Notes: generated by a model from the letters alone, not told the origin. A stretch of DNA of 64,000 bases from Pseudodesulfovibrio sp. S3 (GCF_004025585.1 NZ_QTZO01000003.1:186001-250000); one strand, 5' to 3'. Positions 15,383-25,007 are shown, counted from the stretch's first letter. Made by a program: numbers and translations.

Positions 15383-16303
15383 ATGACAGATAATGATTAC
15401 ACCCTGGCTGACGTGGTGGCCCTGCTCGTGGAATCCGGCGACAACGGCTCGACTTCGCATCGGTATTCGGAAGATGCACCAATGCCGTCCGTGGAAACCC
15501 TGTCGGAAATAGTGGAAAGTCTTCGCTGCGTTCTTTTTCCGGGCTATTTCGGTCCTTCCGAGATCACCCCGGACACAATGCCCTACTACATTGGTTCCAC
15601 CCTGGACCAGATGGTGCGCAAACTGGCCGATCAGATCAACCGAGGCTATTGCTTCGTCTGCAAAGCGACCACCACGGAACAGTGTAAGGACTGCGAACAG
15701 AAAGCCAAGCGCATAGCCCGTGAATTCATCACGAAACTGCCTCAAATCCGGCACTATCTCCTGGCGGATGTGGAGGCGGCCTACAACGGCGATCCCGCAG
15801 CCAAGACCCACGGAGAAACCATATTCTGCTACCCCTCCATCCGGGCGCTGACCAATCATCGAATCGCCCATGAACTCTATCGGCTCGGCGTGGACATCAT
15901 CCCTCGGATCATCGGGGAAATGGCCCACTCCGATACGGGCATCGACATCCACCCGGGAGCGACCATAGGCAAAAGCTTTTTCATCGACCACGGCACAGGT
16001 ACCGTGATCGGCGAAACCTGCATCATCGGAAGCAACGTCCGCGTCTACCAGGGCGTGACCCTGGGGGCAAAAAGCTTCCCCAAAGGGGATGATGAGCGGC
16101 TGATCAAGGGGCTGCCAAGACATCCCATCGTGGAGGATGATGTGATTATCTATGCAGGAGCGACAATCCTCGGGCGCGTCACCATCGGCAAAGAGGCTGT
16201 CATAGGCGGTAACATCTGGATCACTCGCGACGTCCCGCCAGGGGCGCACATCGTGCAATCCCGCGCCGTGCAACAGTCTTTCGAACAAGGTGGCGGCATC
16301 TAA
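15383..16303 (+). CDS. cysE: Serine O-acetyltransferase (CysE/EpsC type)
   Basis: A 306-residue enzyme that acetylates serine to O-acetylserine, the substrate of CysK. The helical N-terminal part is long, and a left-handed beta-helix of hexapeptide repeats runs from about 195 (IDIHPGATIGKSFFIDHGTG) to 285. The catalytic His/Asp pair is in HSDTGIDIHPGA and FIDHGTGTVIGET. A cysteine-rich insert (CFVCKATTTEQCKDCEQ, about 91-107) resembles a metal site and is not usual in E. coli CysE. The start at 15383 has GAGG upstream and fits the operon gap. A terminator follows. Confidence 0.93.
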   Translation: MTDNDYTLADVVALLVESGDNGSTSHRYSEDAPMPSVETLSEIVESLRCVLFPGYFGPSEITPDTMPYYIGSTLDQMVRKLADQINRGYCFVCKATTTEQCKDCEQKAKRIAREFITKLPQIRHYLLADVEAAYNGDPAAKTHGETIFCYPSIRALTNHRIAHELYRLGVDIIPRIIGEMAHSDTGIDIHPGATIGKSFFIDHGTGTVIGETCIIGSNVRVYQGVTLGAKSFPKGDDERLIKGLPRHPIVEDDVIIYAGATILGRVTIGKEAVIGGNIWITRDVPPGAHIVQSRAVQQSFEQGGGI

Positions 16304-16309
16304 TAGTAT

Positions 16310-16347
16310 AAAAAAATGGAGCAAAGACACATCCTTGCTCCATTTTC
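16310..16347. terminator. Terminator between cysE and the convergent TPR gene
   Basis: AAAATGGAGCAA and TTGCTCCATTTT form a 12-pair stem with A and T runs on either side, suitable for ending transcripts from both directions. Confidence 0.8.
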
Positions 16348-16367
16348 ATAATCAAAAGCTTTAAGTT

Positions 16368-16988
16368 TTACTCCAACTCCTTCACCAGAACTGAAAGACT
16401 CTGTCCTGTGGGCGTCTTGGCGCTGGGGTCCAAAGCCAAAAGCTCCTTCCACACCTTGAGTGCAGACGCCTTGTCGTTCAGATCATGCAGATACACGATA
16501 CCCATGTTAAACCTCGAGGTAACGTGCTTGCTGTCCAGGGACGCGGCATGGCCAAAGGCATCGACAGCCTTTTCGAACTGCTTAGTCTGCCTGTACATGA
16601 CGCCCAGATCAGACCAGACATCAACCAGCATCGGCTTGAGTTCCAGAGCGCGCTCATAGGCATTGACCGCCCTGGCAGGCAAGTTGTGATCAAAACAGAA
16701 ATTGCCAAGCTTTACCCATAAATCCGCATTGGTCGGATCGGCTGCGGCCGCATTTTCCATACTGGCCAAAGCGACCGGATCAGCCGTATGCGGCACGCCG
16801 CCCTCCTGCACCGGCTGCGATTCGATATCGGCTCGCTGTTGATTCTGTCCGATATACAGCATGGTTATGGCGTTCCCGATGAAGGCACCGACCAACAAGG
16901 CCAAGACCACCAACAGAATGACTGATTTTTTCTTGATATATTGATCTTTTATGTCTTCCAATTCTCGTTCTCTCTTATGTACTCCCAT
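16368..16988 (-). CDS. Membrane-anchored TPR protein
   Basis: A 206-residue protein with a charged N-terminus (MGVHKRERELEDIKDQYIKKK), one membrane segment (about 22-44), and then tetratricopeptide repeats facing the periplasm: ADLWVKLGNFCFDHNLPARA, then VDVWSDLGVMYRQTKQFEKA, then TSRFNMGIVYLHDLNDKASA. TPRs of this kind act as docking surfaces, often in envelope or cytochrome assembly; the partner is unknown. The ATG at 16988 has AGGAGG four bases upstream, so the longer frame to 17090 is rejected. It is divergent from ileS. Confidence 0.8.
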   Translation of the reverse strand: MGVHKRERELEDIKDQYIKKKSVILLVVLALLVGAFIGNAITMLYIGQNQQRADIESQPVQEGGVPHTADPVALASMENAAAADPTNADLWVKLGNFCFDHNLPARAVNAYERALELKPMLVDVWSDLGVMYRQTKQFEKAVDAFGHAASLDSKHVTSRFNMGIVYLHDLNDKASALKVWKELLALDPSAKTPTGQSLSVLVKELE

Positions 16989-17201
16989 ATCACCTCCTGG
17001 ATCATTGGTTGCAACAAAAATGACACATTCAGTCCGTTGCCACCAAAGCATGTTTCCGACACAGTGTAAACAATGTGCAATCATCCTCAAAAGCCGTGCA
17101 ATGCTTGACTTCCGAGCCGTGTTATACCAATCTACGCCGTCTCATTTGAACGCATACTTTGATATAAAGAAATATACGGTTCCCGGAGGACTTGAAAACC
17201 C

Positions 17202-20018
17202 ATGAGCGACTATAAGAAAACTTTGCTCCTGCCCCAGACCAAATTCCCCATGAAGGCCAACCTCAAACAGCGCGAGCCCGAGATGCTCAAGTTTTGGGAA
17301 CAAATCAAGGCCTATGACATGATGATCGCCGCCGGAAACCCCGAAGACCGGTACGTTCTGCATGACGGTCCTCCCTATGCCAACGGCCACATTCACATGG
17401 GCACGGCCCTGAACAAGGTTCTCAAGGATATCGTGGTCAAATCCCGGAACATGCAGGGACAGAAGGCCGAATACGTGCCCGGCTGGGACTGCCATGGCCT
17501 GCCTATTGAGCACAAAGTCGAACAGGAACTCAAGAAAAAGGACAAGGAACTCGACACCTTGACCATCCGCAAGATCTGCCGGTCCTACGCTGCGAAATGG
17601 CTGGACACCCAGCGCAGTGAATTCAAGCGGCTCGGCGTTTTCGGCGTGTGGGATAATCCCTACATGACCATGAAGCCCGAATATGAGGCGGCTACCGCCC
17701 GCGAATTGGGCCGATTCATGGAACGCGACGGCGTGGTACGCGGCAAGAAGCCCATCTACTGGTGCTGCGACTGCCGCACTGCCCTGGCCGAAGCCGAGGT
17801 GGAATACGAGGACCACAGCTCCCCGTCCATCTATGTCCGCTTCCCCATGGCTGACCAGAATTTCAAGAAAATAAGCGAGATCGACGTATCCAAACTGTTC
17901 ATCCTCATCTGGACCACCACCCCCTGGACCATCCCGGATAACATGGGCGTGGCCGTTCATCCCGATTTCGACTACGTGCTGGTGGAGGCCAAGGGCGACT
18001 TCTACATACTGGCAGAAGGACTACTCGAGGATTGCGCCGGAAGGTTCGGATGGGATGCACCCAGGATTCTGACCACCTTCCGAGGTGCCGAACTTGAAGG
18101 GCTGAAGGCCAAACATCCTATATATGACCGCGAATCCGCCGTGGTTCTGGCCGATTACGTCACCCTGGAGACCGGCACCGGCTGTGTACACACCGCGCCC
18201 GGCCACGGTCGAGAAGATTTCGAAACCGGCCTCAAGTACGGCCTGGAAATCTATTCCCCCATGAACGATCGGGGCGAATTCACTCAGGAAGTGGAACACT
18301 TCGCCGGCCTGAACGTCTGGGACGCCAACCCCAAGGTCATCGAGAAACTGACCGAAATCGGCAACCTGATGGCCTCCGAAAAGATTTCCCATTCCTACCC
18401 GCATTGTTGGCGTTGCAAGAAACCGGTCATCTTCCGGGCCACGACCCAGTGGTTCATCGGCATGGACGAAAACGACCTGCGCCAACGGGCCTTGAACGCC
18501 ATCCGCAACGATGTCCAGTGGGTCCCGTCCTGGGGCGAGGAGCGCATCTACAACATGGTCGAGAACCGGCCCGACTGGTGCATCTCCCGTCAACGCAACT
18601 GGGGCGTTCCCATCTCCGCGCTTATCTGCGAAGATTGCGACGAGACATGGTTCGATGCCCAGTGGGTCTATGACATCTGCGACAAATACGCCAAGCACGA
18701 AACCGGTTGCGACTATTGGTTCGAAGCTCCGCTCGAAGAAATCGTTCCCAAGGGACTGACCTGCGCCAAGTGCGGCGGTACTCACTGGAAACGCGAAACC
18801 GACATTCTGGACGTCTGGTTCGACTCGGGCACAAGCTATGCCGCCGTGGTGGAGCAGCGCGAAGAGACCCGTTTCCCGGCCGATCTCTACTTGGAAGGGT
18901 CCGACCAGCATCGAGGCTGGTTCCACTCTTCCCTGCTCGCCTCCGTGGGCACCCGCGACGTGCCGCCCTACAAGACCGTCCTGACACACGGTTACGTGGT
19001 GGACGCCGAAGGCCGCAAGATGTCCAAGTCCATCGGCAACGTCCTCGCGCCGCAGGAAATCATCGACAAATTCGGCGCCGAGATTCTGCGCATGTGGGTC
19101 TCTGCCTCCAACTACCAGGAAGACATCCGTATCTCAGATGAGACCCTGAATCGGCTCGTGGACGCCTACAGGCGCATTCGCAACACTTGCCGCTATCTCC
19201 TGTCCAACCTCAACGATTTCAACCCGACGGACAGGGTTGCACCGGCAGACATGCTGCCGCTGGACCGCTATGCCCTGGACATGGTTTCCAGACGCCATGC
19301 GACGGTTCAGAAAGCCTATGGGAAATTTGAATTCCACAAGGTTTACCACACCTTGCACAACCTGTGCGTGGTCGATCTGTCCGCCTTCTATCTGGATATC
19401 ATCAAGGATCGGCTGTACGTGGAGGAACAAAACGGCCTCAAACGCCGTTCTGCACAGACCGTGTTGTGGCAGACCCTGCTCATGCTGCTTCAGGACATGG
19501 CCCCGGTCCTCTCTTTCACCGCCGAGGAAGCCTTCCAGAATCTGCCTGACGCCATCAAGGGGGCCCTTCCGCAAAGCGAAACGGTATTCGCCCTGCGCTT
19601 TACGCCCGATCAAACGAATCTGGATGACACGCAGCGCGCCCGCTGGGAAAAGCTGGCCCTGATTCGTTCCGAGGTGAACAAAGCCATTGAGCCCAAACGA
19701 AAGGAAGGCGTCATCGGCAAGTCCCTGGACGCTCAGGTGACACTCTACGCCACCGAGGATATCCGCACTCTGGTTTCCACCGAAGACATTGACCCGCGCG
19801 AGTTCTTCATCATTTCGAATCTTGTACTGGACAATGCGGGCAACGCGCCTGCGGACGCCTTCCAGGGTGAAGAAATGGTCAATCTCAAGGTGAGCGTGAA
19901 AGCTGCCACCGGCAAGAAATGCGAACGATGCTGGCGCATCTCGGAAGATCTGGGGTCAGACCCGGCTCATCCCGATGCCTGCCCGCGCTGCACGGCTGTC
20001 CTGAAAAAACTGGATTAG
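17202..20018 (+). CDS. ileS: Isoleucyl-tRNA synthetase
   Basis: This 938-residue class I synthetase charges tRNA-Ile. The HIGH motif appears as [10 protein letters not shown] (58-67) and KMSKS lies at about 606-610. The editing domain inserted between them carries TTTPWTIP and [12 protein letters not shown]. The C-terminal zinc site is CERCW...CPRC (about 907-930). It is close to the bacterial type of E. coli (938 residues). GGAGG sits 12 bases upstream of the start. LspA follows with a four-base gap, the same order as in E. coli. Confidence 0.97.
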   Translation: MSDYKKTLLLPQTKFPMKANLKQREPEMLKFWEQIKAYDMMIAAGNPEDRYVLHDGPPYANGHIHMGTALNKVLKDIVVKSRNMQGQKAEYVPGWDCHGLPIEHKVEQELKKKDKELDTLTIRKICRSYAAKWLDTQRSEFKRLGVFGVWDNPYMTMKPEYEAATARELGRFMERDGVVRGKKPIYWCCDCRTALAEAEVEYEDHSSPSIYVRFPMADQNFKKISEIDVSKLFILIWTTTPWTIPDNMGVAVHPDFDYVLVEAKGDFYILAEGLLEDCAGRFGWDAPRILTTFRGAELEGLKAKHPIYDRESAVVLADYVTLETGTGCVHTAPGHGREDFETGLKYGLEIYSPMNDRGEFTQEVEHFAGLNVWDANPKVIEKLTEIGNLMASEKISHSYPHCWRCKKPVIFRATTQWFIGMDENDLRQRALNAIRNDVQWVPSWGEERIYNMVENRPDWCISRQRNWGVPISALICEDCDETWFDAQWVYDICDKYAKHETGCDYWFEAPLEEIVPKGLTCAKCGGTHWKRETDILDVWFDSGTSYAAVVEQREETRFPADLYLEGSDQHRGWFHSSLLASVGTRDVPPYKTVLTHGYVVDAEGRKMSKSIGNVLAPQEIIDKFGAEILRMWVSASNYQEDIRISDETLNRLVDAYRRIRNTCRYLLSNLNDFNPTDRVAPADMLPLDRYALDMVSRRHATVQKAYGKFEFHKVYHTLHNLCVVDLSAFYLDIIKDRLYVEEQNGLKRRSAQTVLWQTLLMLLQDMAPVLSFTAEEAFQNLPDAIKGALPQSETVFALRFTPDQTNLDDTQRARWEKLALIRSEVNKAIEPKRKEGVIGKSLDAQVTLYATEDIRTLVSTEDIDPREFFIISNLVLDNAGNAPADAFQGEEMVNLKVSVKAATGKKCERCWRISEDLGSDPAHPDACPRCTAVLKKLD

Positions 20019-20022
20019 AAAA

Positions 20023-20511
20023 ATGTTACACAAGTACAAGCTGACATCCGCATGGGCGACAGTCACCATAGTGCTCGACCAGATCACCAAGCTGTGGGTC
20101 CACAACGCCATGGAACCATGGACCGGCAAAGAGATCATTCCCGGCCTGTTCAATCTTGTATATGTGCTCAACAAGGGTGCGGCCTGGGGCTTTCTGGACG
20201 ATGACCATATCAACTGGCAACGCCCATTATTCATAATCATTTCGCTGGCTGCCGTGGCGGTCATAACCTACATGCTGTTGTTGACCAAAGAACATGACAA
20301 ATGGATGATCTCGGGCCTGGGCATGATCGCGGGCGGAGCCATCGGCAATGCCATAGACCGCATCTGGCTCGGTTCGGTCATCGATTTTCTCGACTTTTAC
20401 GTGGACGCCTATCATTGGCCCGCATTCAATGTGGCGGACAGCGCCTTGACCGTTGGGGCGGGATGCATCATCCTGTCAACGCTCTTGAACCGAAAGAAGG
20501 CACAGGGATAA
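20023..20511 (+). CDS. lspA: Lipoprotein signal peptidase II
   Basis: A 162-residue inner membrane aspartic protease with four hydrophobic segments that cleaves the signal peptide of prolipoproteins. Both active-site aspartates are present, in GNAIDRIWLGSVIDFLDFY and FNVADSALTVG. Several lipoproteins in this window, including the CpoB-like protein at 20765 and the PpiC-type protein at 43419, are plausible substrates. Confidence 0.95.
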   Translation: MLHKYKLTSAWATVTIVLDQITKLWVHNAMEPWTGKEIIPGLFNLVYVLNKGAAWGFLDDDHINWQRPLFIIISLAAVAVITYMLLLTKEHDKWMISGLGMIAGGAIGNAIDRIWLGSVIDFLDFYVDAYHWPAFNVADSALTVGAGCIILSTLLNRKKAQG

Positions 20512-20540
20512 CCCCACCGCCACTCTCAAGGAGATAATAT

Positions 20541-20762
20541 ATGATCGCAGACTTTTCAGCCCTTACTCCAATGCAATGGACCATTCTGCTGGTTTCCATC
20601 GCACTCTGCTTTTCCGTTAGCGCCTGGGCCATCTTGGACGTCTGGAAACGCACCTATGAATCTCCGATGGAAAAAAGCCTCTGGATGCAAATCTGTATTT
20701 TTATTCCCATTATTGGCGCTCTGTCGTATCTTTTTCTCGGTAAACAAAGAGGGAGATTATAA
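20541..20762 (+). CDS. PLD nuclease N-terminal-domain membrane protein
   Basis: A 73-residue protein with two membrane segments (about 13-32 and 47-66). The pattern W-A-I-L-D-V-W-K-R, then EKSLWMQICIFIPIIGALSYLFLGKQRG matches the small PLDc_N membrane domain, which occurs alone in many bacteria and at the N-terminus of cardiolipin synthases. The catalytic HKD domain is absent. AAGGAG lies upstream of the start. Its own function is unknown. Confidence 0.75.
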   Translation: MIADFSALTPMQWTILLVSIALCFSVSAWAILDVWKRTYESPMEKSLWMQICIFIPIIGALSYLFLGKQRGRL

Positions 20763-20764
20763 TT

Positions 20765-21709
20765 ATGAATAAAATATTCAAGTATTTAGCATTAACAATA
20801 ATCGTCGCCATGTTGTTTTCCATGCTCGGCTGCGCAAGCAAAACCGACATGCAAGCCATACAATATGAACGCCAGCAGGACTTGAGCCGAATCAGGCAGT
20901 TGGAGACCGAGCTCTCGGAATCCAAACAACTTCTCCAGGAAAAAATCGAAAAATCCAACAGCCCCATCAGAGAAAAATCCGCTGACATGTGGGCCGAAAT
21001 CCAATCCCTGCGCGCCGAACTTGCTCGGCTTCGCGGCGAAATGGACTCACTCAACATTCGCATGGACCGTCAGGTCGGCGGTATCGAATCCGCCATTACA
21101 GTGGAAGGACTGGCCGAAAAAGTGGACGAGATCGAATTCGCTCTGGAGAACCAACTCCAGGTGGACCTGCCCAAAGTACGCGAAGAACGGACCGCCACCC
21201 TGTCTGCAGCGCAAAACGTCTCCACTCGCCCTCAAGGCGCCCCGGCAGAAACCGTGGATGCCAACGGGGAACCCATCGTGGCAGCACCTGCCGCCAATCA
21301 GCCTGCCGAGGCTACACCCTCTCCAGCGGACACTGACCCGGCCAAAGCCCTCTACGACAAGGCCTACGACCTCTACAAGGAAGGTCAATTCGAAAAAGCC
21401 CGCTCTTACTGGGCTGAATTCACAGATACGTTCAAGGGTCACACATTCATCCCCAGCGCAGTCTTCTGGCAGGGGCAATGTTACTACAAACTCAAGGATT
21501 ATGCCCGAGCCGTCATCCTGTACGAAGACGTCATCGAAAAATATACGAAGAGTTCAAAATACAAGGCAGCCCTGCTCAAGGCCGGTTACTCCTGGGAATA
21601 TCTTGGAAAACCCGAATTGGCCAAGATGCGCCTGGGGGAAGTGGTCAAGAAATTCCCCGAATCCGTGGAAGCCACCCAGGCCAAACGGTCACTGGAAAAA
21701 ATGAAATAA
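20765..21709 (+). CDS. CpoB/YbgF-like TPR lipoprotein
   Basis: A 314-residue envelope protein with a signal peptide ending in a lipobox FSMLGC (Cys24), so it is probably lipid-anchored in the outer membrane. Residues about 35-140 form a coiled coil (RIRQLETELSESKQLLQEKIE and following), then an Ala/Pro-rich linker, then a C-terminal TPR domain starting KALYDKAYDLYKEGQFEKA. This coiled coil plus TPR order is that of CpoB (YbgF) of the Tol-Pal system, which coordinates outer membrane constriction at division. No tol or pal gene is adjacent, so the Tol-Pal link rests on architecture. Confidence 0.75.
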   Translation: MNKIFKYLALTIIVAMLFSMLGCASKTDMQAIQYERQQDLSRIRQLETELSESKQLLQEKIEKSNSPIREKSADMWAEIQSLRAELARLRGEMDSLNIRMDRQVGGIESAITVEGLAEKVDEIEFALENQLQVDLPKVREERTATLSAAQNVSTRPQGAPAETVDANGEPIVAAPAANQPAEATPSPADTDPAKALYDKAYDLYKEGQFEKARSYWAEFTDTFKGHTFIPSAVFWQGQCYYKLKDYARAVILYEDVIEKYTKSSKYKAALLKAGYSWEYLGKPELAKMRLGEVVKKFPESVEATQAKRSLEKMK

Positions 21710-21758
21710 TTGCTATAACTCAGCCACCCATGCCACATACATTTCTCAGGAAATATTT

Positions 21759-22202
21759 ATGAAAGAAGTCATCAAGGGTTTTAGAAAAATCGTCTATCTG
21801 TCATTTCCTCCGGAAGTATCCGGTAGACCCGTCGTGTGCAATCTGTTGCGCCAGTTCGATCTGAGCTTCAACATTCTCAAAGCGGATATCAGTCCGCGAC
21901 ACGAAGGGACAATGACTCTGGAACTCTCCGGAATGGAAGAAGATTTCCATAAGGGCATCGGCTACCTCAAGGAAAACGGCATCCGCATCACTCCGGTTGC
22001 CCACAAGATATTCCGCAATGAGGAATCCTGCATCCACTGCGGGGTTTGCACGGCCATGTGCCCCACGGACGCCCTGTCTCTTGAAAAAAGCAATAAAACC
22101 ATTATATTTGACGTGGACAAATGCTCTGCCTGCGGCATGTGCACCCGGGTCTGTCCGGTCAAGGCCATGACGCTGGATCTGGACGATAACCGAAGACAAT
22201 AA
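21759..22202 (+). CDS. NIL-domain ferredoxin with two [4Fe-4S] sites
   Basis: A 147-residue protein. The first 75 residues resemble the NIL (ACT-like ligand-binding) domain known from methionine ABC transporter ATPases: IVYLSFPPEVSGRPVVCNLLRQFDLSFNILKADISP. Residues about 85-140 form an eight-iron ferredoxin: CIHCGVCTAMCP and CSACGMCTRVCP. NIL-ferredoxins are common in anaerobes and in methanogens have been linked to sulfur assimilation and methionine or homocysteine synthesis. The partner here is unknown. Confidence 0.85.
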   Translation: MKEVIKGFRKIVYLSFPPEVSGRPVVCNLLRQFDLSFNILKADISPRHEGTMTLELSGMEEDFHKGIGYLKENGIRITPVAHKIFRNEESCIHCGVCTAMCPTDALSLEKSNKTIIFDVDKCSACGMCTRVCPVKAMTLDLDDNRRQ

Positions 22203-22218
22203 CCATACCGAGAGTTCC

Positions 22219-22737
22219 ATGAGCGAAGAAAAGCGATCATTCTCACGCATTCAAGTCAGACTCAAGGCCCAAGCCAGGATCATGCAGTCTGTGGACTCCC
22301 CGCAACTCTTCACGGGCGACGCCACGGCTCATGTCGTGGCACGCGAAGAACTCTTCCAGAAAAGCAAACTCCCCGAGGAGTTGACCTCTTTCCTCATTGA
22401 AATGGACAGAAAGCTCGACCAGGTCATCGGCCTGCTCAGCCAGGATTATGTCAAAACAGACTTTTCCTATGACTTTGAAGTGAAGGAGATATCCGCAGCG
22501 GGGTTGAAATTCCGCAGCGACCAGCAGTTCCAGGCTGGCACCCCTCTCGAAATAGTACTGTTTCTCAGCCATTCCCCACTACACATGGCTGGAAGCAAAG
22601 GACGTATCCTGGACAAGGAATCGGACACAGGCTTGTATCGTTTTGAATTCGTGGATATGCGCGGTTCGGACATGGAAGCAATTGTACAATTCGTCTTCAA
22701 GGAACAACGCGAACAGATACGCAATTCAAAAATGTAG
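22219..22737 (+). CDS. PilZ-domain protein
   Basis: A 172-residue cytoplasmic protein. It starts with a basic RSFSRIQVRLKAQARI that fits the RxxxR half of the cyclic-di-GMP motif; a helical insert (about 40-85) precedes the second half, VKEISAAGLKFRS, corresponding to (D/N)xSxxG with Glu in place of Asp/Asn. The remainder is the beta-barrel. It probably binds cyclic-di-GMP, and a GGDEF-EAL protein is encoded at 9672. It lies directly before cheZ, suggesting a link to motility. Confidence 0.75.
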   Translation: MSEEKRSFSRIQVRLKAQARIMQSVDSPQLFTGDATAHVVAREELFQKSKLPEELTSFLIEMDRKLDQVIGLLSQDYVKTDFSYDFEVKEISAAGLKFRSDQQFQAGTPLEIVLFLSHSPLHMAGSKGRILDKESDTGLYRFEFVDMRGSDMEAIVQFVFKEQREQIRNSKM

Positions 22738-22758
22738 AATTCCCTGGGAGTATGACGC

Positions 22759-23496
22759 ATGACAAGCAATGATGAATTGGTTGCTGCGTTGATGGAAAAG
22801 GTCTCCGACCAACTTGTGGGCAGCCTCAAAGAAACCATCATCGCATCCGTTGAAAGAGAAATCACCAAGAACCTCTCCACCGCCTTGTTGGAAGGAGAGT
22901 TCTATCGCAGAATGAATGACGATCTCCAAGACGGGTTGAAACAAATATACCAGGAAGTGAAGGCCGCCCGAGGCGGCACCGAAATCAAATGCATCGAGGC
23001 CGAAATCGACCCCGAAGAATTGTTTTCCGAAACATCGGATCAATTGGATGCGGTTCTCCGGACAACAGAAAAAGCCGCTGTGGAGATCATTGATATCGTA
23101 GAGAATCTCCAGGAATTGCAAGGGACGGTTGCAACGATTGTCAAAGGGTTTGAATCCGGCGGCGTAACCAAAACAAGTCGAAAAAAACTCAAGGAAATCA
23201 ATGATACGCTTGGAATGGATCTCTCCAATATCATGGTATCCCTCAGTTTCCAGGATCTGACCGGCCAGCGCATCAAGAAAATCATCAACTCCATCCGTCA
23301 AATCGAGCAAATCGTTCGTGAAGTCATGCTTTCCACCGGCTTGATGATACGACATCGCCAAGTGGAACCGGAAAAAGACATCGCCTCCCTGTCCCAAGAG
23401 GCCAAGCATGAAGCGACTTCCAAACTTCAGGGACCGTCAGAAGGATCGAACCAGGGCGATGTGGACGACCTCCTCGCCTCCCTCGGACTTGACTGA
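22759..23496 (+). CDS. cheZ: CheY-P phosphatase CheZ
   Basis: This 245-residue, mostly helical protein speeds dephosphorylation of CheY and so resets flagellar switching. The catalytic segment FQDLTGQRIKK is at 164-174, with the acid-amide pair at Gln165/Asp166 and the second Gln at 170. The C-terminal QGDVDDLLASLGLD is the CheY-binding peptide, joined by a flexible linker. The start has a GGGAG upstream. A terminator follows. CheY and CheA are not in the window; cheW is at 48120. Confidence 0.92.
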   Translation: MTSNDELVAALMEKVSDQLVGSLKETIIASVEREITKNLSTALLEGEFYRRMNDDLQDGLKQIYQEVKAARGGTEIKCIEAEIDPEELFSETSDQLDAVLRTTEKAAVEIIDIVENLQELQGTVATIVKGFESGGVTKTSRKKLKEINDTLGMDLSNIMVSLSFQDLTGQRIKKIINSIRQIEQIVREVMLSTGLMIRHRQVEPEKDIASLSQEAKHEATSKLQGPSEGSNQGDVDDLLASLGLD

Positions 23497-23518
23497 CACC
23501 TTTCATTTTCATGAACAG

Positions 23519-23556
23519 ACGAAGGCCGTGCCGGATATCCGGCACGGCCTTCGTTT
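23519..23556 (+). terminator. Rho-independent terminator after cheZ
   Basis: ACGAAGGCCGTGCCGGA and its perfect complement make a long stem with almost no loop, followed by TTTTAAT. The A-rich left flank is weak, so it mainly serves the plus strand but may also stop mgtE. Confidence 0.85.
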
Positions 23557-23591
23557 TAATCTTTTATACTACACTGCGACCCTGGGCAGCA

Positions 23592-24926
23592 TCAGGAAAG
23601 CAGGACCAACCCGGCAAGACCAAGCAGGAAAAAGAAACCCATGGAGTCGGTTATGGTAGTCAGGAAGATGCTTGAGGCCTGGGCCGGATCACGTCCCATC
23701 TCCTTGAGCAACAAAGGGATGGAAGCTCCCGCCAAAGCGCCGAGGACCATATCCACTCCCAACGCAGCCCCCATGACCAGGGCCAGAGCCAATTTGCCCG
23801 AAACCATGTAGGCCGCACAAAAAACCAGCGATGAGATGATCACGCCGTTCAGCAGCCCGATACGCAGTTCACGCAACACTGCCATCCAGGCCCGTTTTCT
23901 ATCAAACCGCTCCATGGCCAACTGTCGAATCATGACGGCCAGGGCCTGCTGTCCGGTATTTCCCGCCTGATTGGCGACAATCGGCATGAGCACGGCCAAT
24001 ACAGCCATTTCAGTGATATTGCCTTCAAAGAGGTGGACCACCCAGGCTGACATGGCTGAGAAAATCACATTGATGATGAGCCAGGGTAGCCGCATACGCA
24101 CGGAATAGAGCCAGGGAGAATCAGTGGTCTCGTCCGCACCGGCACCAACCATGGCCTGCATGTCCTCGGAAGCCTCTTCATGAATGATGTCGATGACGTC
24201 ATCAACCGTGACGACACCGAGGAGGCGATTACCGAAATCCACAACAGGCAAGGCCAAGAGGTTATAGTGGGCGATGAGGTGGGCCACTTCTTCCTTATCC
24301 ACATTATAGCCGACCGTAATCAAATTCTGCGCCTTGACCAAATCCTTGAGGATGGCTCCGCGTTTGGCCAAGAGCAATTCTCGCAGGGAAACAACACCCA
24401 CGAGACGATCTTTTTTATCCGTCAGATACGCGTAATACGGAATTTCCTTGTCTTCGACTTCTTCACGAAGCTTGGCAATGGCCTCGTCGGCACTGAGGTC
24501 CTGGTCAAGGATGACCACCTCTGTATTCATGGTGCCGCCGGCCGTATCGGGATCAAAAGTCAGGAGCGTCTTGAGCTCGGCCCTGTCTTCGGCCGGAACC
24601 CTGCTGAGCAGAGCCTTCTGCAGATCGTCAGTCAGGCCTTCAAGCAGATCGGTTGCGTCATCAGGAGCCATTTCCTCGACGATGCGGGCGGCCAAGCCGC
24701 GATTCAAATTGGAAATGAGTGCTTTCTGATCATGATCGTCCATCTCCGCAATGGAATCGGCGGCGTCCTTGATCGGAAGCTGCTTGATAAACTTGACCTG
24801 ATCGGCAATGTCGAGGCCTTCCATGGTCACAGCGGCATCCGCAGGATGCTGGACCTCGATATCGGCAGGGATCAATTCTTCAAATTCATCGCTCTGGTGA
24901 ACGGAATGTTCATCGTGTACACTCAT
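23592..24926 (-). CDS. mgtE: Magnesium transporter MgtE
   Basis: A 444-residue Mg2+ channel. The order is an N-terminal MgtE_N superhelix (about 35-140), two CBS domains (about 145-265) that sense cytoplasmic Mg2+, a plug helix, and five membrane segments from about 285 to the end, including the conserved PIVANQAGNTGQQALAV and ALVMGAALGVDMVLGALAG pore segments. Length and order match Thermus MgtE. No M-box type leader was recognised in the short region upstream. Confidence 0.95.
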   Translation of the reverse strand: MSVHDEHSVHQSDEFEELIPADIEVQHPADAAVTMEGLDIADQVKFIKQLPIKDAADSIAEMDDHDQKALISNLNRGLAARIVEEMAPDDATDLLEGLTDDLQKALLSRVPAEDRAELKTLLTFDPDTAGGTMNTEVVILDQDLSADEAIAKLREEVEDKEIPYYAYLTDKKDRLVGVVSLRELLLAKRGAILKDLVKAQNLITVGYNVDKEEVAHLIAHYNLLALPVVDFGNRLLGVVTVDDVIDIIHEEASEDMQAMVGAGADETTDSPWLYSVRMRLPWLIINVIFSAMSAWVVHLFEGNITEMAVLAVLMPIVANQAGNTGQQALAVMIRQLAMERFDRKRAWMAVLRELRIGLLNGVIISSLVFCAAYMVSGKLALALVMGAALGVDMVLGALAGASIPLLLKEMGRDPAQASSIFLTTITDSMGFFFLLGLAGLVLLS

Positions 24927-24995
24927 AGGGAAAATTCCTAGCCCAATTCACGGTTCAGGTCAAAGAAATCAGATTCGACCTGTGTTATATTATTG

Positions 24996-25007
24996 TGAAA
25001 TATTTCA
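24996..25007. promoter_or_regulatory. Palindrome between mgtE and nadC
   Basis: TGAAATATTTCA is a perfect 12-base palindrome lying between the divergent mgtE and nadC starts (70 bases from mgtE and 79 from nadC). It could be an operator for either gene. No matching regulator was recognised. Confidence 0.3.
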
